Shown: positions 20,472 through 33,400 of the stretch, in pieces
How the letters are laid out: the number at the start of each line of letters is the position of its first letter
Position numbering within the stretch: the stretch's first letter is position 1
Assembly: GCA_025200525.1 (NCBI GenBank)
Contig: CM045762.1
Coordinates: 23,161,374 to 23,225,373 of the forward strand
Source: Camellia lanceoleosa
Taxonomy: Eukaryota > Streptophyta > Magnoliopsida > Ericales > Theaceae
Direction: 5' to 3'
Length of the DNA: 64,000 nucleotides
Made by a program: the position numbers and the translations under genes
Notes under the pieces: model-generated
What the model was told of the DNA's origin: nothing
Seen by the model: the letters and a program-made list of their open reading frames with translations, nothing else
The model's database searches: none

Positions 20472-22820
20472 CTCTGGTTGATCTAAGTGCGGGGACTTGA
20501 AATACTACCCACTTCTAGTCATGTGGTCTACTTCGCCAGCATACCAAGTATCATCCGGCTAGCTTTGCCCCCAGTCTTCATCGGTGTGGGCAAGACACAG
20601 GTCGTCATCTTCCCACCACATTCCATTGGTAGCAGAAAAACACATGTCTGGCTTCATTACAACTATTCCTGTGCTTGCAGCACGCTCCGTTCTTGTGCAC
20701 ACAGCACGTTCTATCCCCGCAGGGGCTTTGGCCTTTTTGGCCCTCTCGAGGTCTTCTATCTTTTCATGTTCAAAGCGCCAATGCGGCCTTGATTGCTCGT
20801 AATCTTACGTATCAAAGCGCCGTTACGAGCAAAATTCTTTACATTGGTGCTCTCCGGCGATGCATCCTAATTCCCGGCCCTTCCGACCACAGTTGATGTC
20901 CTTGTCCCTGACGGACCCTGTTCTAGCTGAGATTGTTCAATAACATCCGGCTGGTCGTCAAGCCACCTAGTAGACTCTGCTGACCCATCTAAATCAAACC
21001 AGTTGACTATCACGTCCCCTGAGTCCTGCTCTTCGAAGAATTGCAGATTTGCGATGCCTTCTTCCAGATCTGCTAGGTCAACTAGCCCCTGATTAGGTCC
21101 ATCCTCCCGTACTACACAAATCTCTGCCCCCACTGGCAATTCCACATTTGGCCTAGCCTGGCCTGCTGATGTAATGTAACCGCTCGGGTTGTACATGAAG
21201 CTCGCAGACCGCTCAGACTCTGACTAATCATACTCATCTGCCCCCGTAGTCGACCCAATTCAACCTTCGATAGTCACCACCACTATTTCAGGTTGGATTT
21301 GGGAGATGTCCAACATGCACAAGTTAGTGCTGTCAGGAATGAACACCTCCGGCTTGGGTAGGTGAGAAGGGGTGATATATATGCTAGAGTCGTATGACAT
21401 AACCCCAGTTTTGATTAAATTGATGCATTTGGGAGGTGGAGCTTGGTTATGTGGTGGGAGAGGGTTGGTTGTGACATTCGGCTTCTCCGGAGGCACGATC
21501 GCCCTGTTGTCGATGAGATCCTGAATCTCATGACGCAATCTATAACACTGGTCGGTGTCATGACCATGCTGTTGGTGAAAGGCACAGTATTTCGCTGGGT
21601 TATGTGAAGGGGGAAGTTTTTTCTGGCAATGGTCACGGCTCTAGGGGCTTCAAGTGCCCTTTCTTGATCAAAACCCCCAAAGCCTTGGACAAAGACATGT
21701 ATAGTGGGGTGAAGGTTCTTTGGCCTCGGGGTGGAAACTTGGTTGTTTGTGAACTACTTCCGGACGCACCGGTGAATGGTGTAGCGGCAAGGGTTCTTGG
21801 GGTGGTGGTGGTGGTGGTGGTGACCATACTCACATCTGAATCTCTGGCAACTGCAGCACTGCTTGTGCCTACATTCGTACTGCGGTTGAATGCCCTTTTG
21901 GGCTGCTCTCTCTCATGATCAATGAGGCCCTGTTTCATGGCGTCCTCGATTTGTACCCCTATCTCGTGTAAATCTGCAAAGGTGCGAAGGGGGAGGATGA
22001 TCATCTTCTCCATAAGCTTGGGTTAGAGGTTGTGCACAACCATCCGTATTTGGTCCTTGTCGACCGACCTGATGGTCATCATTGAGGCCTTGGCCCTCCA
22101 CCGGGTCACAAAATTGGAGAAGCTCTCCTTCGGCTCTTGCCTGGTTGTCTCGAGATCACGAGTTGTGACCTCGATCTGCGTGTTATAGGAGTATTGAGCT
22201 ATAAAGGCCTCGGCCATCTCTGCCCAGTTCCTCTTAACATAATCCTCCAGCTTTGCATACCAAATAGCCGCTACACCCGACAGGGTCCGGCCAAACAGAG
22301 AAAGCTTTTGCAATCTGGAGAGGCCCATCGGCCTTAGTATATCCGAGAACAACTGCAAATGCACCATAGGATCTCCAGACCCGTTAAAACGATCTATGTA
22401 TGGCATTTTAAACTGGTCTGACAGAGTCACGGCCGAGTCGGTGTACCCATCCTCAATATCCGGAATGGAATGAGCCCCTTGAGATTTTTTTAATAGTTTT
22501 TCTAACTTGCTCACTTTTAGTGTTGTCGGATCCACCTCGAACTCAAAGGTTGTATCCACTAGATTGGTGGGCGCTTTAGACAGCTGGGGTAGGATTAGGG
22601 GCGGAGCTAGCCCTGTTGGAACGTCCGTATTTTCCTAGACATTAGCTATCTCCCCGAGTATTGGAACTATTGGAGGGGGAGGAGCTTGGTGTGAAGCAGA
22701 TGCTCCGGTTTGCTACTGTAGCCTGGCAATTAAGTCTGCCTGTTGGGTCATAACCTCGGCCTGGCGTGCGGTAAATTCTGTCTGACGGGCAGCATCCTGC
22801 TGCTTGGCTAGCATACTCTC
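20472..22820 (-). pseudogene. gag: Gag of element B, copy 2 (joined to the mobile-domain segment)
   Basis: Frame 22559-22023 (178 aa) has the capsid core FKMPYIDRFNGSGDPMVHL and SNFVTRWRAKASMM. Frame 22013-21633 continues with FADLHEIGVQIEDAMKQG, and 21538-21260 with RHEIQDLIDNRAIVPPEKPN after a zinc-knuckle-like region. A distal segment (21196-20867, MYNPSGYITSAGQARP) links to protease. Stops and frameshifts separate these frames. The 5' end is cut at 22820, inside the N-terminal coiled segment, where the antisense plant-mobile-domain DNA begins. Compared with copy 1 it keeps about 430 bp around the zinc knuckle that copy 1 has lost. Confidence 0.8.
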
Positions 22821-24654
22821 CTTGAAAAATGAGGGTACCAATCAACATAAATGACCCAAACAAGGGCATTGGAGGTGCATCGACCACAAGGGGAGGTCAT
22901 CGGCCATCAATCGGCCACAAAATGAGCTTATTGGCCAAATATTTAGCCGATCGGCTAACAATTTGGCCGATCGGCCAAAAGTGGCAGTTTCGGGGCAATT
23001 TTGTCCATTTGCTTCGGGTCTTTAAATATAGGGTTCCAAACCCTATTTCCTCACTTTTCCCTTGCCGAAAATCCTTTCTCACTCTCTCTAGGTCATTTTT
23101 CGCCCTTATATCTGAGCTTTTCCTTTGTTTTCGAGCCTCCCACAACTTCCGATTCGCAAAAACCTCTTTGTTCCAAACACTTTGGACCGAACGAAACATG
23201 ATTTCAGCGCCAGATTCTTGATTTCCTATACTTGGGGTTTGTTTCCCCTGAGTTTACCTCGATCTTCGTGACTTTTCCCACACTCCGACCTTTTCTCTCA
23301 TTTTTCGCCCCTCGGGGTTGACTTTTGGTTGACTTTTTGCATTTTTGCCCACTTTCCACACCCTCGGTCATTTTTGCACTCTTCCTGAGATGGCAGACGA
23401 CATTCCACGAGGTGGGACTCCCTTAGAGATGGATACGGACCCTGAGGTCAAGCTCTTGCCGCTGAGTGTTCGACCGTTCGACCCGTTGACATACCGGCCA
23501 GCGATACACATACTGCCTCCTGATAGCATCCGTCAGTTCAGGAGCTACGCACGAGATGCGCCATTGGAGCTCCTGCTATGCGAGCCGGAGTCGCACCTTT
23601 CCTACAGCACTACTGAGGTACACTCTTCCCCTCTTTTATTTTCTGCAATGTAGATCAGATGTCTTGAATAGCCAATTCTGTTCTTTAATTGAATAACCCA
23701 AGCACACTGATACATCACATGCTTAGTTCACCCAGAGCACAATCATACATGATATCTGTGCCGACTCGAACACATGCACACACACTGCATTTTCATCAAT
23801 TCTGAACGCATTCAAACACTGCATATCTAATACTGCTTTGCATCTGTTTGTCTTTGAACACAGGGAGATTCCCATGCCTTTCGGGGGTATGGCAGCACCA
23901 TTGCCCGAGGTTGGTACATGGAGTTGCCCGACGCGGTTCGCCACATCGTCGATCAGGCCGGCTTCGGCGCCTCACTGTGAGTAGGCCCTTTCTTGGTGAT
24001 CTGGTGGAGAGGTGGTTGGACACCACCGATTCCTTCCACCTTTCTGCTGCAGGGGAGATGACGATGACTCCCTTCGACTTCTCCATGTTCACCGGCATCG
24101 GAGTAGGGAGTGATCCGATTCCCTTCAACACCAATATGGGCAAGTGGGATGCTACCCAGATCTACTTGCTTGGCGCTCGGCCACCTCTCTCCCGGCCAAG
24201 GTTCGTGAGGTATTCTTGGTTCGAGGACCAGTTTCGGATACAGGCGCCTACTACCCGCAAGGAAGTGGAGCAGTATGCTCGAGGATTCATCATGTTTTTG
24301 CTGGGCACCACCCTCTTCGCCGATCGGGCGAACATAGTTGCCTTATATTTGCTGAGCACACTAGTGGACGTGACCCGGATCCGTCGCTACGACTGGGGGG
24401 CACAGGCTTGGCCACACTCTATGGATACATGAGTTCTTCATCCCGCTGCAGCAGACATCTGCTTGGAGGCTACTGGCAAGCCTAGGAGGTACATTTTCTC
24501 TTTTTGTTTTATAGTTCTGCTTTACATTATCTGTACACCACACACACAGCATACACGCAAGCTGCTTTACACTGACTGTACACTGCACACCTACAATCTA
24601 CTTTACACTGACTATACACTGCACACACTGCACAATACACCTACATTTTCTCTT
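22821..24654 (+). other. Foreign 1.8-kb segment between duplicated gag-protease copies
   Basis: The two gag-protease copies of B match each other up to about 22820/27031 on one side and from 19950/24655 on the other. The DNA between, 22821-24654, has no match elsewhere in B's coding part. It carries a plant mobile domain gene fragment on the plus strand, antisense to B. Its first 170 bp hold GCCGATCGGC palindromes like those of the LTR of B. The last 160 bp are CA/TACACTG-rich intron-like DNA. I see no target duplication or terminal repeats at its ends. Confidence 0.75.
23391..24488 (+). pseudogene. Plant mobile domain (MAIN-like) gene fragment
   Basis: Plant mobile domain proteins include the nuclear MAIN/MAIL factors and many transposon-borne relatives. 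Exon 1 (23391-23617) starts MADDIPRGGTPLEMDTDPE and ends at a GT donor. Exon 2 begins after an AG at 23863 with GDSHAFRGYGSTIARGWYM, then LPDAVRHIVDQAGFG. It continues with LVERWLDTTDSFHL, AAGEMTMTPFDFSMFTGI, VEQYARGFIMFLLGTTLF and, in another frame, GGTGLATLYGYMSS and GGYWQ. These match the mobile-domain pattern well. Frameshifts occur near 23980 and in the six-G run at 24395-24400. A TAG at 24483 replaces the usual Trp after GGYWQA. The gene is cut at about 24654. It is a captured, decayed fragment; the family call is confident and the exact relative is unknown. Confidence 0.8.
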
Positions 24655-25205
24655 TGCGGGAACGTCCAAGACATGAAAGTCAATATCGTGTTGTCCTAGA
24701 CCAACCTGAGTCCGAATCTGTACAGTCCCCATCACCTCTCTGCTGGTATTGTCGTAGGCCCTTATCACCTGGGTAGTTGGCACAAAGTCCGCTGGCTTTA
24801 ACCCGATTGCTTATGCCGTCCTCGATGGGCTCACATTAATAGCGGATCCTGTGTCAACAAGAACCACTGGTATCCATTTTTCTCTACGCTCGATAGAGAT
24901 GTAGAGAGGTTTGTTATGGTTTACGCCCTCAGGCGACACCTCCTTGTCAGTGAAGGTCAACGTCGAGGAAGCTCCTCCTGGAAAAACCAATCCTCCTAGC
25001 TACTCGGGCGTGGTGTCTATTGAAAGTTTGGCCTTGTCCATTGCAGAAAGGATAGCCTGCCTGTGTACTCTTCAAGCCATCAACAGTCCCCAGATGGAGA
25101 TGTCTGCTTGTATCTTCTTAAGCTGTTTCAGCACAGCCTCTTCTTCGAGCAACTTTTCTTTCTGCTTGTCTGCCTCTTTGTCCTTTCTGAACGCCTCTGG
25201 TTGAT
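24655..25205 (-). pseudogene. Truncated protease region of element B, copy 1
   Basis: This duplicates the 5' part of the protease region at 19950-20471. It keeps LLEEEAVLKQLKKIQADIS, VVLVDTGSAINVSPS and VYDNTSREVMGTVQI-like sequence, and ends abruptly after VLDVPA at 24655, where the mobile-domain segment begins. Stops interrupt the frame (for example LLMA*RVH and TPE*LGG). No RT follows it, so it can only be a leftover of rearrangement. Confidence 0.75.
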
Positions 25206-27067
25206 CTAAGTGCGGGGACTTGAAATACTACCCACTTCTAGTCATGTGGTCTACTTCGCCAGCATACCAGGTATCATCCGGCTGGCTTTGCCCCCAGTCT
25301 TCATCGGTGTGGGCAAGACACAGGTCGTCATCTTCCCACCACATTCCATCGGCAACCAACAAACACCTGTCTAGCTTCATTACAACTATTCCTGTGCTTG
25401 GAGCATGCTCCGTTCTTGTGCACACAGCACGTTCTATCCTCGCAGGGGCTTTGGCTTTTCTGGCCCTCTCGAGGTCTTGGATCTTTTCATGTTCAAACTG
25501 CTTCTGTACAGCCCGCTGTTCGGAATCTTTTGTATCAAAACTGCCCGTGTTCTGAGCAAAATTCTTTACCCTGGTGCTCTCCGGCGATGCATCTTGATTC
25601 CCGGCCCTTTCGACCACAGCTGATGTCCTTGTCCTTGACGGACCCTGTTCTAGCTAAGATTGTTCAACAACATCCGGCTGGTCGTCATGCCACCCAGTAG
25701 ACTCTGCTGACCCATCTAAATCAAACCAGTTGACTGTCACGTCCCCTGAGTCCTGCTCTTCGAAGAATTACAGATTTGCGATGTCATCTTCCAGATCTGC
25801 TAGGTCATCTAGCCCCTGATTAGGTCCATCCTCCCGTACTACACAAATCTCTGCCTCCACTGGCAATTCCACATTTGGCCTAGCCTGGCCTGCTGATGTA
25901 ATGTAACCGCTCAGGTTATACATGAAGCTCGCAGACCCCTCAGGCTCTGACTAATCATACTCATCTACCCCCGTAGTCGACCCAATTCAACCTTCGATAG
26001 TCACCACCACTATTTCAGGTTGGATTTGGGAGATGTCCAACATGCACAAGTCAATGCTGCTAGGAATGAACACCTCCGGCTTGGGTAGGTGAGAAGGGGT
26101 GATATATATGCTAGAGTCGTATGACATAACCCCAGTGAGGCCCTGTTTCATGGCGTCCTCGATTTGTACCCCTATCTCGTGTAAATCTGCAAAGGTGGGA
26201 AGGGGGAGGATGATCATCTTCTCCATGAACTTGGGTTAGAGGTTGCGCACAACCATCCGTATTTGGTCCTTGTCAACCGGCCTGATGGTCATCATCGAGG
26301 CCTTGGCCCTCCACCGGGTCACAAAATCGGAGAAGCTCTCCTTCGGCTCTTGCCTGGTTGTCTCCAGATCACGAGTTATGACCTCGATCTACGTGTTATA
26401 GGAGTATTGAGCTATAAAGGCCTCGGCCATCTCCGCCCAGTTCCTCTTAACGGAATCCTCCAGCTTTGCATACCAAATAGACGCTACACCCGACAGGGAC
26501 CGGCCAAATGGAGAAAGCTTTTGCAATCTAGAGAGGCCTATCGGCCTTAGTATATCCGAGAACAACCGCAAATGCACCATAGGATCTCCAGACCCGTCAA
26601 AACGATCTATGTATGGCATTTTAAACCGGTCTGATAGAGTCACGGCCAAGTCGGTGTACCCATCCTCAATATCCAGAATGGAATGAGCCCCTTGAGATTT
26701 TTTGAATAGATTTTCTAACTTGCTACTTTTAGTGCTGTCGGATCCACCTCGAACTCAAAGGCTATATCCACTAGATTGGTGGGCGCTTTAGACAGTTGGG
26801 GTAGGATTGGGGGCGGAGCTGGCCCTGTTGGAACGTCCGTATTTTCCTAGACATTATCTATCTCCCCGAGTATTGGAACTCTTGGAGGGGAAGGAGCTTG
26901 GTGTGAAGCAGATGCTCCGGTTTGCTGCTGTAGCCTGGCAATTAACTCTGTCTGTTGGGTCATATCCTCGGCCTGGCGTGCAGTAAATTCTGTCTGACGG
27001 GCAGCATCCTGTTGCATGGCTAGCATACTCACCTAAAGCTGACGCGTCATCTCTTCCAAGCCTGCCA
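25206..27067 (-). pseudogene. gag: Gag of element B, copy 1, with internal deletion
   Basis: The start ATG at 27067 gives MAGLEEMTRQL, a stop, then MLAMQQDAARQTEFTARQAE, a polar coiled N-terminus. Frame 26649-26389 has FKMPYIDRFDGSGDPMVHL and the capsid core; stops follow at NT*IEV and NL*PKF. Frame 26226-25987 jumps from IEDAMKQGL straight to TGVMSYDSSIYITPSHLPKP, so about 430 bp containing the zinc knuckle are missing relative to copy 2. The distal segment reaches 25228 in a 129-aa frame. This copy lies in the normal place after the leader. Confidence 0.8.
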
Positions 27068-28009
27068 TAGAGTGCCGGTTTAACTGAACAACCGGTATAT
27101 CTGTCCATGCGAGAAAGCGAGACCTCGGCTTTGTTGTTCAGCGATGGGTAGATAAAGGCCATCGATCCGTAACATTGTCTTGATACACTACGCCTTACTG
27201 ACCTCCGTCTGGTAACCAGGGGTAAGGAATGGAACACTGGTTATCCGTCTATCAGATCCTCGAATCGATTAAGTCTACGACCTCTAACCCAGAGTGCTTG
27301 GGGAATATCTGCCTGGTCGGATTCAATTGTGCTAAACTACCTTGCAAAAAGATAAAGTATAATAATGAAACAACAAGCAGAAAAACAGACAGCATAACAG
27401 GTTAAATAAAGACAACACACAGTTGGCAAACACAAGCTAAAAGAACTGTTCTCAACCACTGATCAATGTTCCCAAATCACTGCCCCGAATCTGAATCTAA
27501 TACCCGCAGGTAAAACTGATTCCTAAATACTGATGCTGATGCCCGCAGGCCTGATACCCATACTTGCAAACTGATACATGCATTCCTGTAGAGACGCACT
27601 CTAAAGCACATAGCAACAAGTGAGAGCCAAAACACCCCTATGGAGGCGTAAGGTTTCCCTGTCCTATTGTCAAGAGCTAGGGTTTCACTACGCACACAGC
27701 GGTTTCAAACAACCTATAATCGGGTAAGCAACCTGTCCTAGCTTGGAATGGTCACTACAATTTCCGACATGCACTAGGTCGAATGGTCAAAAAGGGTGCC
27801 CTGGTAAAAACTGGGGTTTGTGTTCTTGTCATGGCAGAGCCCGCAACCAGTTAGCCTTATGGCACGCTTCATAAAGCAAGCCTCCGGCAAAACGTTCAGG
27901 AATAGCATACGGCAAACACGGTGTCCTAGGCGCACCAATGCAAATACATTGCAAAGAGACACATAAGTGTAATCAAAACAAGCTATCATGAGTTCGAGTC
28001 AAGTTCTCT
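27068..28009 (-). other. Untranslated leader of element B
   Basis: About 940 bp between primer-binding site and gag, collinear on the minus strand with 4226-5067 of element A. Shared blocks include GCGCCTAGGACACCGTG and the GTTGCTTACCCGATTATAGG region. No conserved ORF is seen. Confidence 0.6.
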
Positions 28010-28035
28010 AAATCTCCAGCAGAGTCGCCAGAAAC
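28010..28035 (-). other. Primer-binding site of element B
   Basis: On the minus strand TTCTGGCGACTCTGCTGG follows the LTR end (TCTACA, then three bases). It equals the site in element A over its first 14 bases. An 11-base copy of its core, TGGCGACTCTG, also lies inside the LTR (28257-28267, minus strand). Confidence 0.75.
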
Positions 28036-30433
28036 TGTAGACGTGCCCGAAGGTCACGGCTCCGCGTGCGAATGGGCGCAAAATTCGTTTTGTTCATTGG
28101 ACTACTACAGTTCGAACTCAATGTCACGGTTCTAAATCTAATCTCGCAAAGTGCAATGCAAGACCGATAAATCATCAAAGAGTCCAAATCCGGCAAATCG
28201 TTTTGGAAAACTGATTTGTATAAAGAAGTGCCAAACATGGACTGCTTTGCCAGATACAGAGTCGCCACCTAAATGTTTTATTTTGGGGGAATTTAGGAAA
28301 CCCTGACTCGTACCTCAGGCCACGTGTCCGTCATCACCAAAGTTGCCTCGACTCAGGAACTTGGCTACGAGAGGGGAAGGCCATGCAATGAGCACCCCCG
28401 CTCGCCCGATAAAAGGATCGGCCTTTACTAACATGATATGTTGTTTTTGAAAACACATGCGTTCTTATTTTGGTGTATTAGCGTAGAATTACTATGTGAT
28501 GCGCACAACATACAAGTATAGACTAGATTGCCTAAGTTGGAACAAAACATCTCATGTTTGTTTGAAAATGGTTTGAAGGTGCTACTCGCAAGTAGGCTAA
28601 GACGTGGATTTGCCACCCTCAGGTGGGCTTAGAAAAACATGATTTTGCCACCTCAAGTGGGCTTAAAACTCGCATTTCGATGAATTGTTCCAATTCAAGC
28701 AATCCAACCTTCACCCACAGGCATTCAGGCAGTTAAACACTTAAGCAATTAGCCTCATGGCAAGCATGCTATCATGGCAACACTCACACTCATGCAAGAT
28801 GCTAAAGCGTAAACACTTATAGTGTATTCCGAGCCAAAAAAGAAGCTAGTTAGTAATCAATGCATGATCCTAGTTCATGTTAAGATGGCTAATGCAACAC
28901 ATGTAAAAATGCAACTAAGATAGGCTCGGCTATTCTAAGATGGCATATGAGATGCAACAATTGATAACATGTATTCAAATTGGTATTGAAATACAATGTA
29001 GTTTGCATGATGCGCCGAGCCCGGTGCATGCAGGACAAATGAATGAATGCAAACATGCGAAGCATAAGGATGCTAATTGAAATATTCACTAAAACTAACC
29101 ATCAAAAGCTGGTAAATAAAAGGGAAAAAGAAATGGGGTTGGAAGACATGCATCACACACACGCACACTTATTACAAAATTTGCCCTCTCGACAGAGGGT
29201 CGGAATGATTAATACAAACCAGCTAATTAACTAACTAACAAGCTAATTAATTATTATACAACTCTTAACTAATTAAACAAATTAATTAAGTTACAAAATA
29301 GTTAAAGTGGCCTCAAGAAGAGGGACATATGCATGCTCGGTCAGCTTCGCTCGGAAATCCATTGCCATGCCTCATGCTGCCTCTGTTTGTACTACTCTGC
29401 ACCTCTGAAAATTGTGCCAACTTCTGTGATGCTTCTAAACCACCTCATGGACACTCTGAGAGGTCATCAGCCAAGAGGGGTGGCCATCGGCCTATGGACA
29501 ATGGTCATCGACCAAATATGAGGCTATCAGCCAAACATTTTTAGCCGATCGGCACACTAGATAGCCGATCGGCCATCTCTTCCTGCAGACTACTCCTTTT
29601 GCTGCAGCAGAGGACACACAGAGGCATGGCAATACATTTGCAAGAAAATGTGTGCACAACCATACTCCTTATCATGTTTGAAGATCGAAGGAGTGTAGTG
29701 CTTGACCCTTGGGCCACCAATCACGTATCTCGATGCATGATGGCCAAATGAGCCAAGTGTGCAATTCAATGTAAAATGAATGCACAAAAACACATAAGGG
29801 ACCTTAACCTCTATCATGTTTGCTCAAGAGGCAAGGCATGCACACACAATGCAATACAGCAAGCATGCAAACAAAGCTAATGTAACAAGCATGCCAAATG
29901 CTATGCAACCTAAACATGCAAACATGCAATGTACCAAGCATGCAAAATGCAATGTACCAAGCATACAATAACAACAAAACGGAACAAGCATACAACAACA
30001 TGGAAAGATGGACTTAAACCAAAATGGACAGACCTCGACCATGCCCAAATCAGTGGCCAAAATGATGAAATGGTGACATGAAATGCAAGACAAACATGCA
30101 TGCCAATTGGCCCAAGAATTAAGGCATAAAGAGGACAACTCTCAAGAACACTTAAGGAGTGAAAAGCATGCAACTGTGACAACACTACATGCTCTGAAAT
30201 GATGTTAGGAATGATGCCAACTCACACACATAATCATAAGCATAGCATGCATGAGGCTCAAAGCCTAAGACTAGCAAAGGGACTTGCACTAAGGCTATGC
30301 AAAATACGAAGCAAATGGCCTAAGCAAACCAAAATAGTCCTAAAGCATACCAAAATGAGTCTAAAACATGCATGGACCAAAGCCAAAACAAGTCAACATC
30401 AAAGGCATAAAGCATGATGCAAGTAAGGCCAAC
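28036..30433 (-). repeat. 5' LTR of element B, 3' portion (R/U5 side)
   Basis: On the minus strand this is the part of the LTR next to the primer-binding site; the rest is at 35085-36329. The LTR end reads TCTACA. It holds the conserved U5 block, a TAAT-rich patch (29221-29300) and a palindromic patch with GCCGATCGGC repeats at 29459-29580. ORFs here look random. Assembled length without the inner insertion is about 3.6 kb. Confidence 0.85.
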
Positions 30434-33400
30434 TGTAGACGTCCCCGAATGTTCCGGGAGAAAATCCCGTTTTGTTCATTGGGCTTACTACAGTTCGGAC
30501 TCAAATGTCATGGTTCTGAATCTAATCTCGCAAAGTGCAATGCAAGATCGATAAATCACGGAAGAGTCCAAATCCGACAAATCGTTTTGAAAAACTGATT
30601 TTTATAAGAAGGACCAAACATGGACTGCTTTGCCAGATACAGAGTCGCCACCTAAATATTTTATTTTGGGGAATTTAGGAAACCCTGACTCGTGCCTAAG
30701 GCCATGTGTCCGTCATCACCAAAGTTGCCTCGGCTCGGGAACTTGGGTACGATTGGGGAAGGTCATGCAATGAGCACCCCCGCTCGCCCGATCAAAGATC
30801 GGCCACTACTAAACATGATATCGAGTTTTTGAAAATACATGCGTTCTTATTCCAGTTATTACCCTAGAATTACTTTGTGATGCGCGCAGCAAACAAGTAT
30901 AGACTGGATTACCTGAGTTGGAACAAAACATTTCATATTTGTTTATTTGAAAATGGTTTGATGGTGCTACTCGCAAGTAGGCTAAGACGTGGATTTTGCC
31001 ACCCTCAAGTGGGCTTAGAAAAACATGGTGATTTGCCACTCTCAAGTGGGTTTAAAACTCACAATCAATGAATTGTTCCAATTCAAGTAATCCAACCTTC
31101 ACCCACAGGTATTCAGGCAGTTATATCACATAAGCAGTTAGCCTCATGGAAAGCATGCTATCATGGCAACACTCACACACATGCAAGGATGCTAAAGCAT
31201 AAACACTTACCGAGTACTCCGAGCCAAAACAGAAACTAGTTAGTAATCAACGCATGATCCTAGTTCATGTTCAAGATGGCTAATGCAACACATGCAAAAT
31301 GCAACTAAGATAGGCTCGGCTATTCTAAGATGGCATATGAGATGCAACAATCGATACATGTATTCAACTTGGAATTGAAATACAATGCAATTAGCATGAT
31401 GCGCCAAGCCCGGTGCATGTAATACAGAAGAATGAATGCAAACATGCGAACATATAGTTGCTAATTGAAATATGCCCTAAAACTAACCATCATAAGCTGG
31501 TAAATAAAAGGGAGAAAGACGTGGGGTTGGAAGACATACAACACACATACACACTTATTACAACAGTTGGCCCTCTCTCGGAGGGTCCGAATAACTAATA
31601 CACAACGAAATGAATAACTAACTACAGCTAATTATTACATAACGCTGACTAATTAACAAATTTAACTAAGTAAGCAATAAAACTATCATGCAAGCTACAT
31701 GAAATGGACTGCCTCAACTCTGCCTTGGACGGCAATGAATGCATGCATGCTTGAATCACTTTGTCGGGAAATCCATCGCGATGCTCCGACCTGCCTTTGT
31801 TTGCAATTGACCTCAGAACACTGCACAAGGCTCCAGAAGGCTAAAACTCCACCTTGGGAGGCTGTGGGAAGGTTGCCGACCAGCTATTGGCCTTGGAGAC
31901 CACCTGTCGACCACCATTTGTGGGAGAAACCAAAAGGGGTGGTCGGCCTGCCAAAAAAGCTGGTCGGCCACCCGCCATTCTGCCGGTTTCGGTTTCCTGC
32001 AACACAAAGCAAGGGAGAGGCATGGCAAGGTATTTTCAACAAATGTGTGCACGACCACTCTCCCCATCATTGCACAAGCTCGAGGGAGCGTAGGTCTCGA
32101 TCCTCGGGCCACCAATCACGCATCTCGATGCATGATGGCCGAGGAACCGAATTGCACGACTTGATATCGAATGAATGCACATATGAACACGTAAATGCCT
32201 AAACTCCATCATGTGTAGTCAAGAGGGTCGGCAACCGGGAATCGAGGCACGTTTCTTCACTTGGAGTATGAAACGTCCCTCGTTTCTCGTGTTTGGACTA
32301 ACTCCTACTCCAAACACAATGCAACAAATATGGCATGCGCAATGCGACTCTAGTATGTAATCCTAAACGTAATGCGACTAAGTGATGCAAACATGCAGAG
32401 GATGACATGCAAGCATGCAAATGGCATGCACAATGCTATGAACTAATCAATGGCATACTCAATGCACATGGACACTATATGGCGTACACAATGCACATGT
32501 GAAACTAACATACACCATGAGATGAACAAAACACGTACAATGCAATGATCAATCATACGGCAACATGGACTAGATGGCATACACAATGCAAGATGGACTT
32601 AAACCAAAGTGGATGGGCCTCGGCCACACCCAAATTAGTGGCCATAGATGATGAAAACAAGGCCCAAAACTCATGCAAACATGGACAATGCAAGGGCTCC
32701 AAGCCTAAGGCACAAGATGCAACTCTCCAAGAGCATGGCAAGGATGAAATATGGCATACAATGACACATGTTCCAGCTCTGAAATGGCACATGAAATGAC
32801 TCCAAAACATGCAACAACTCATGCAATGCATGTTTATAGGCTCAAGCACCAAAGACTAGTGAAGCACATTACACTATAGGCATACAAAGCGATGCTCAAA
32901 TGACCAAACCAATCCTAAAAAATCCTTATACAGACCCAAAACAGTGGCAAAATGTGTTGGGATGGTGGCTCAGAATGCATTTAAATGAAGGTCATGCAAT
33001 GGCTCACAAACGAGGCATAATGATACAACTCTCAAGGGCACTTAAAGCATGGAAAATATGGGAGTATGGAACAAGTATAAGCTCTAAAATAACATTCCCA
33101 ATGATGCCAACACATGCAAATACTTCAAGTTAGGCATGCAAGAGTGCTCAAAACTCAAAGCTAGTCGAAGCTATTACACAACAAGTATGCATGGCAAGCA
33201 TTTTTCAACCATGAGGCCTCAAAAAAGAGCTAAGGCGGCCCAAAATATGAACAAAATCAGTTTGGAACATGGCCAAAATGTGCTAGAATAGAGGGCCAAA
33301 ACAACATGCATTGTAGGCTAGTAAGCATGAGTTACACTACAAGCATATGAAGCATGTGGAGGACTACCAAACCAAGCTAAAAAAGAATCATGGCGTGCCA

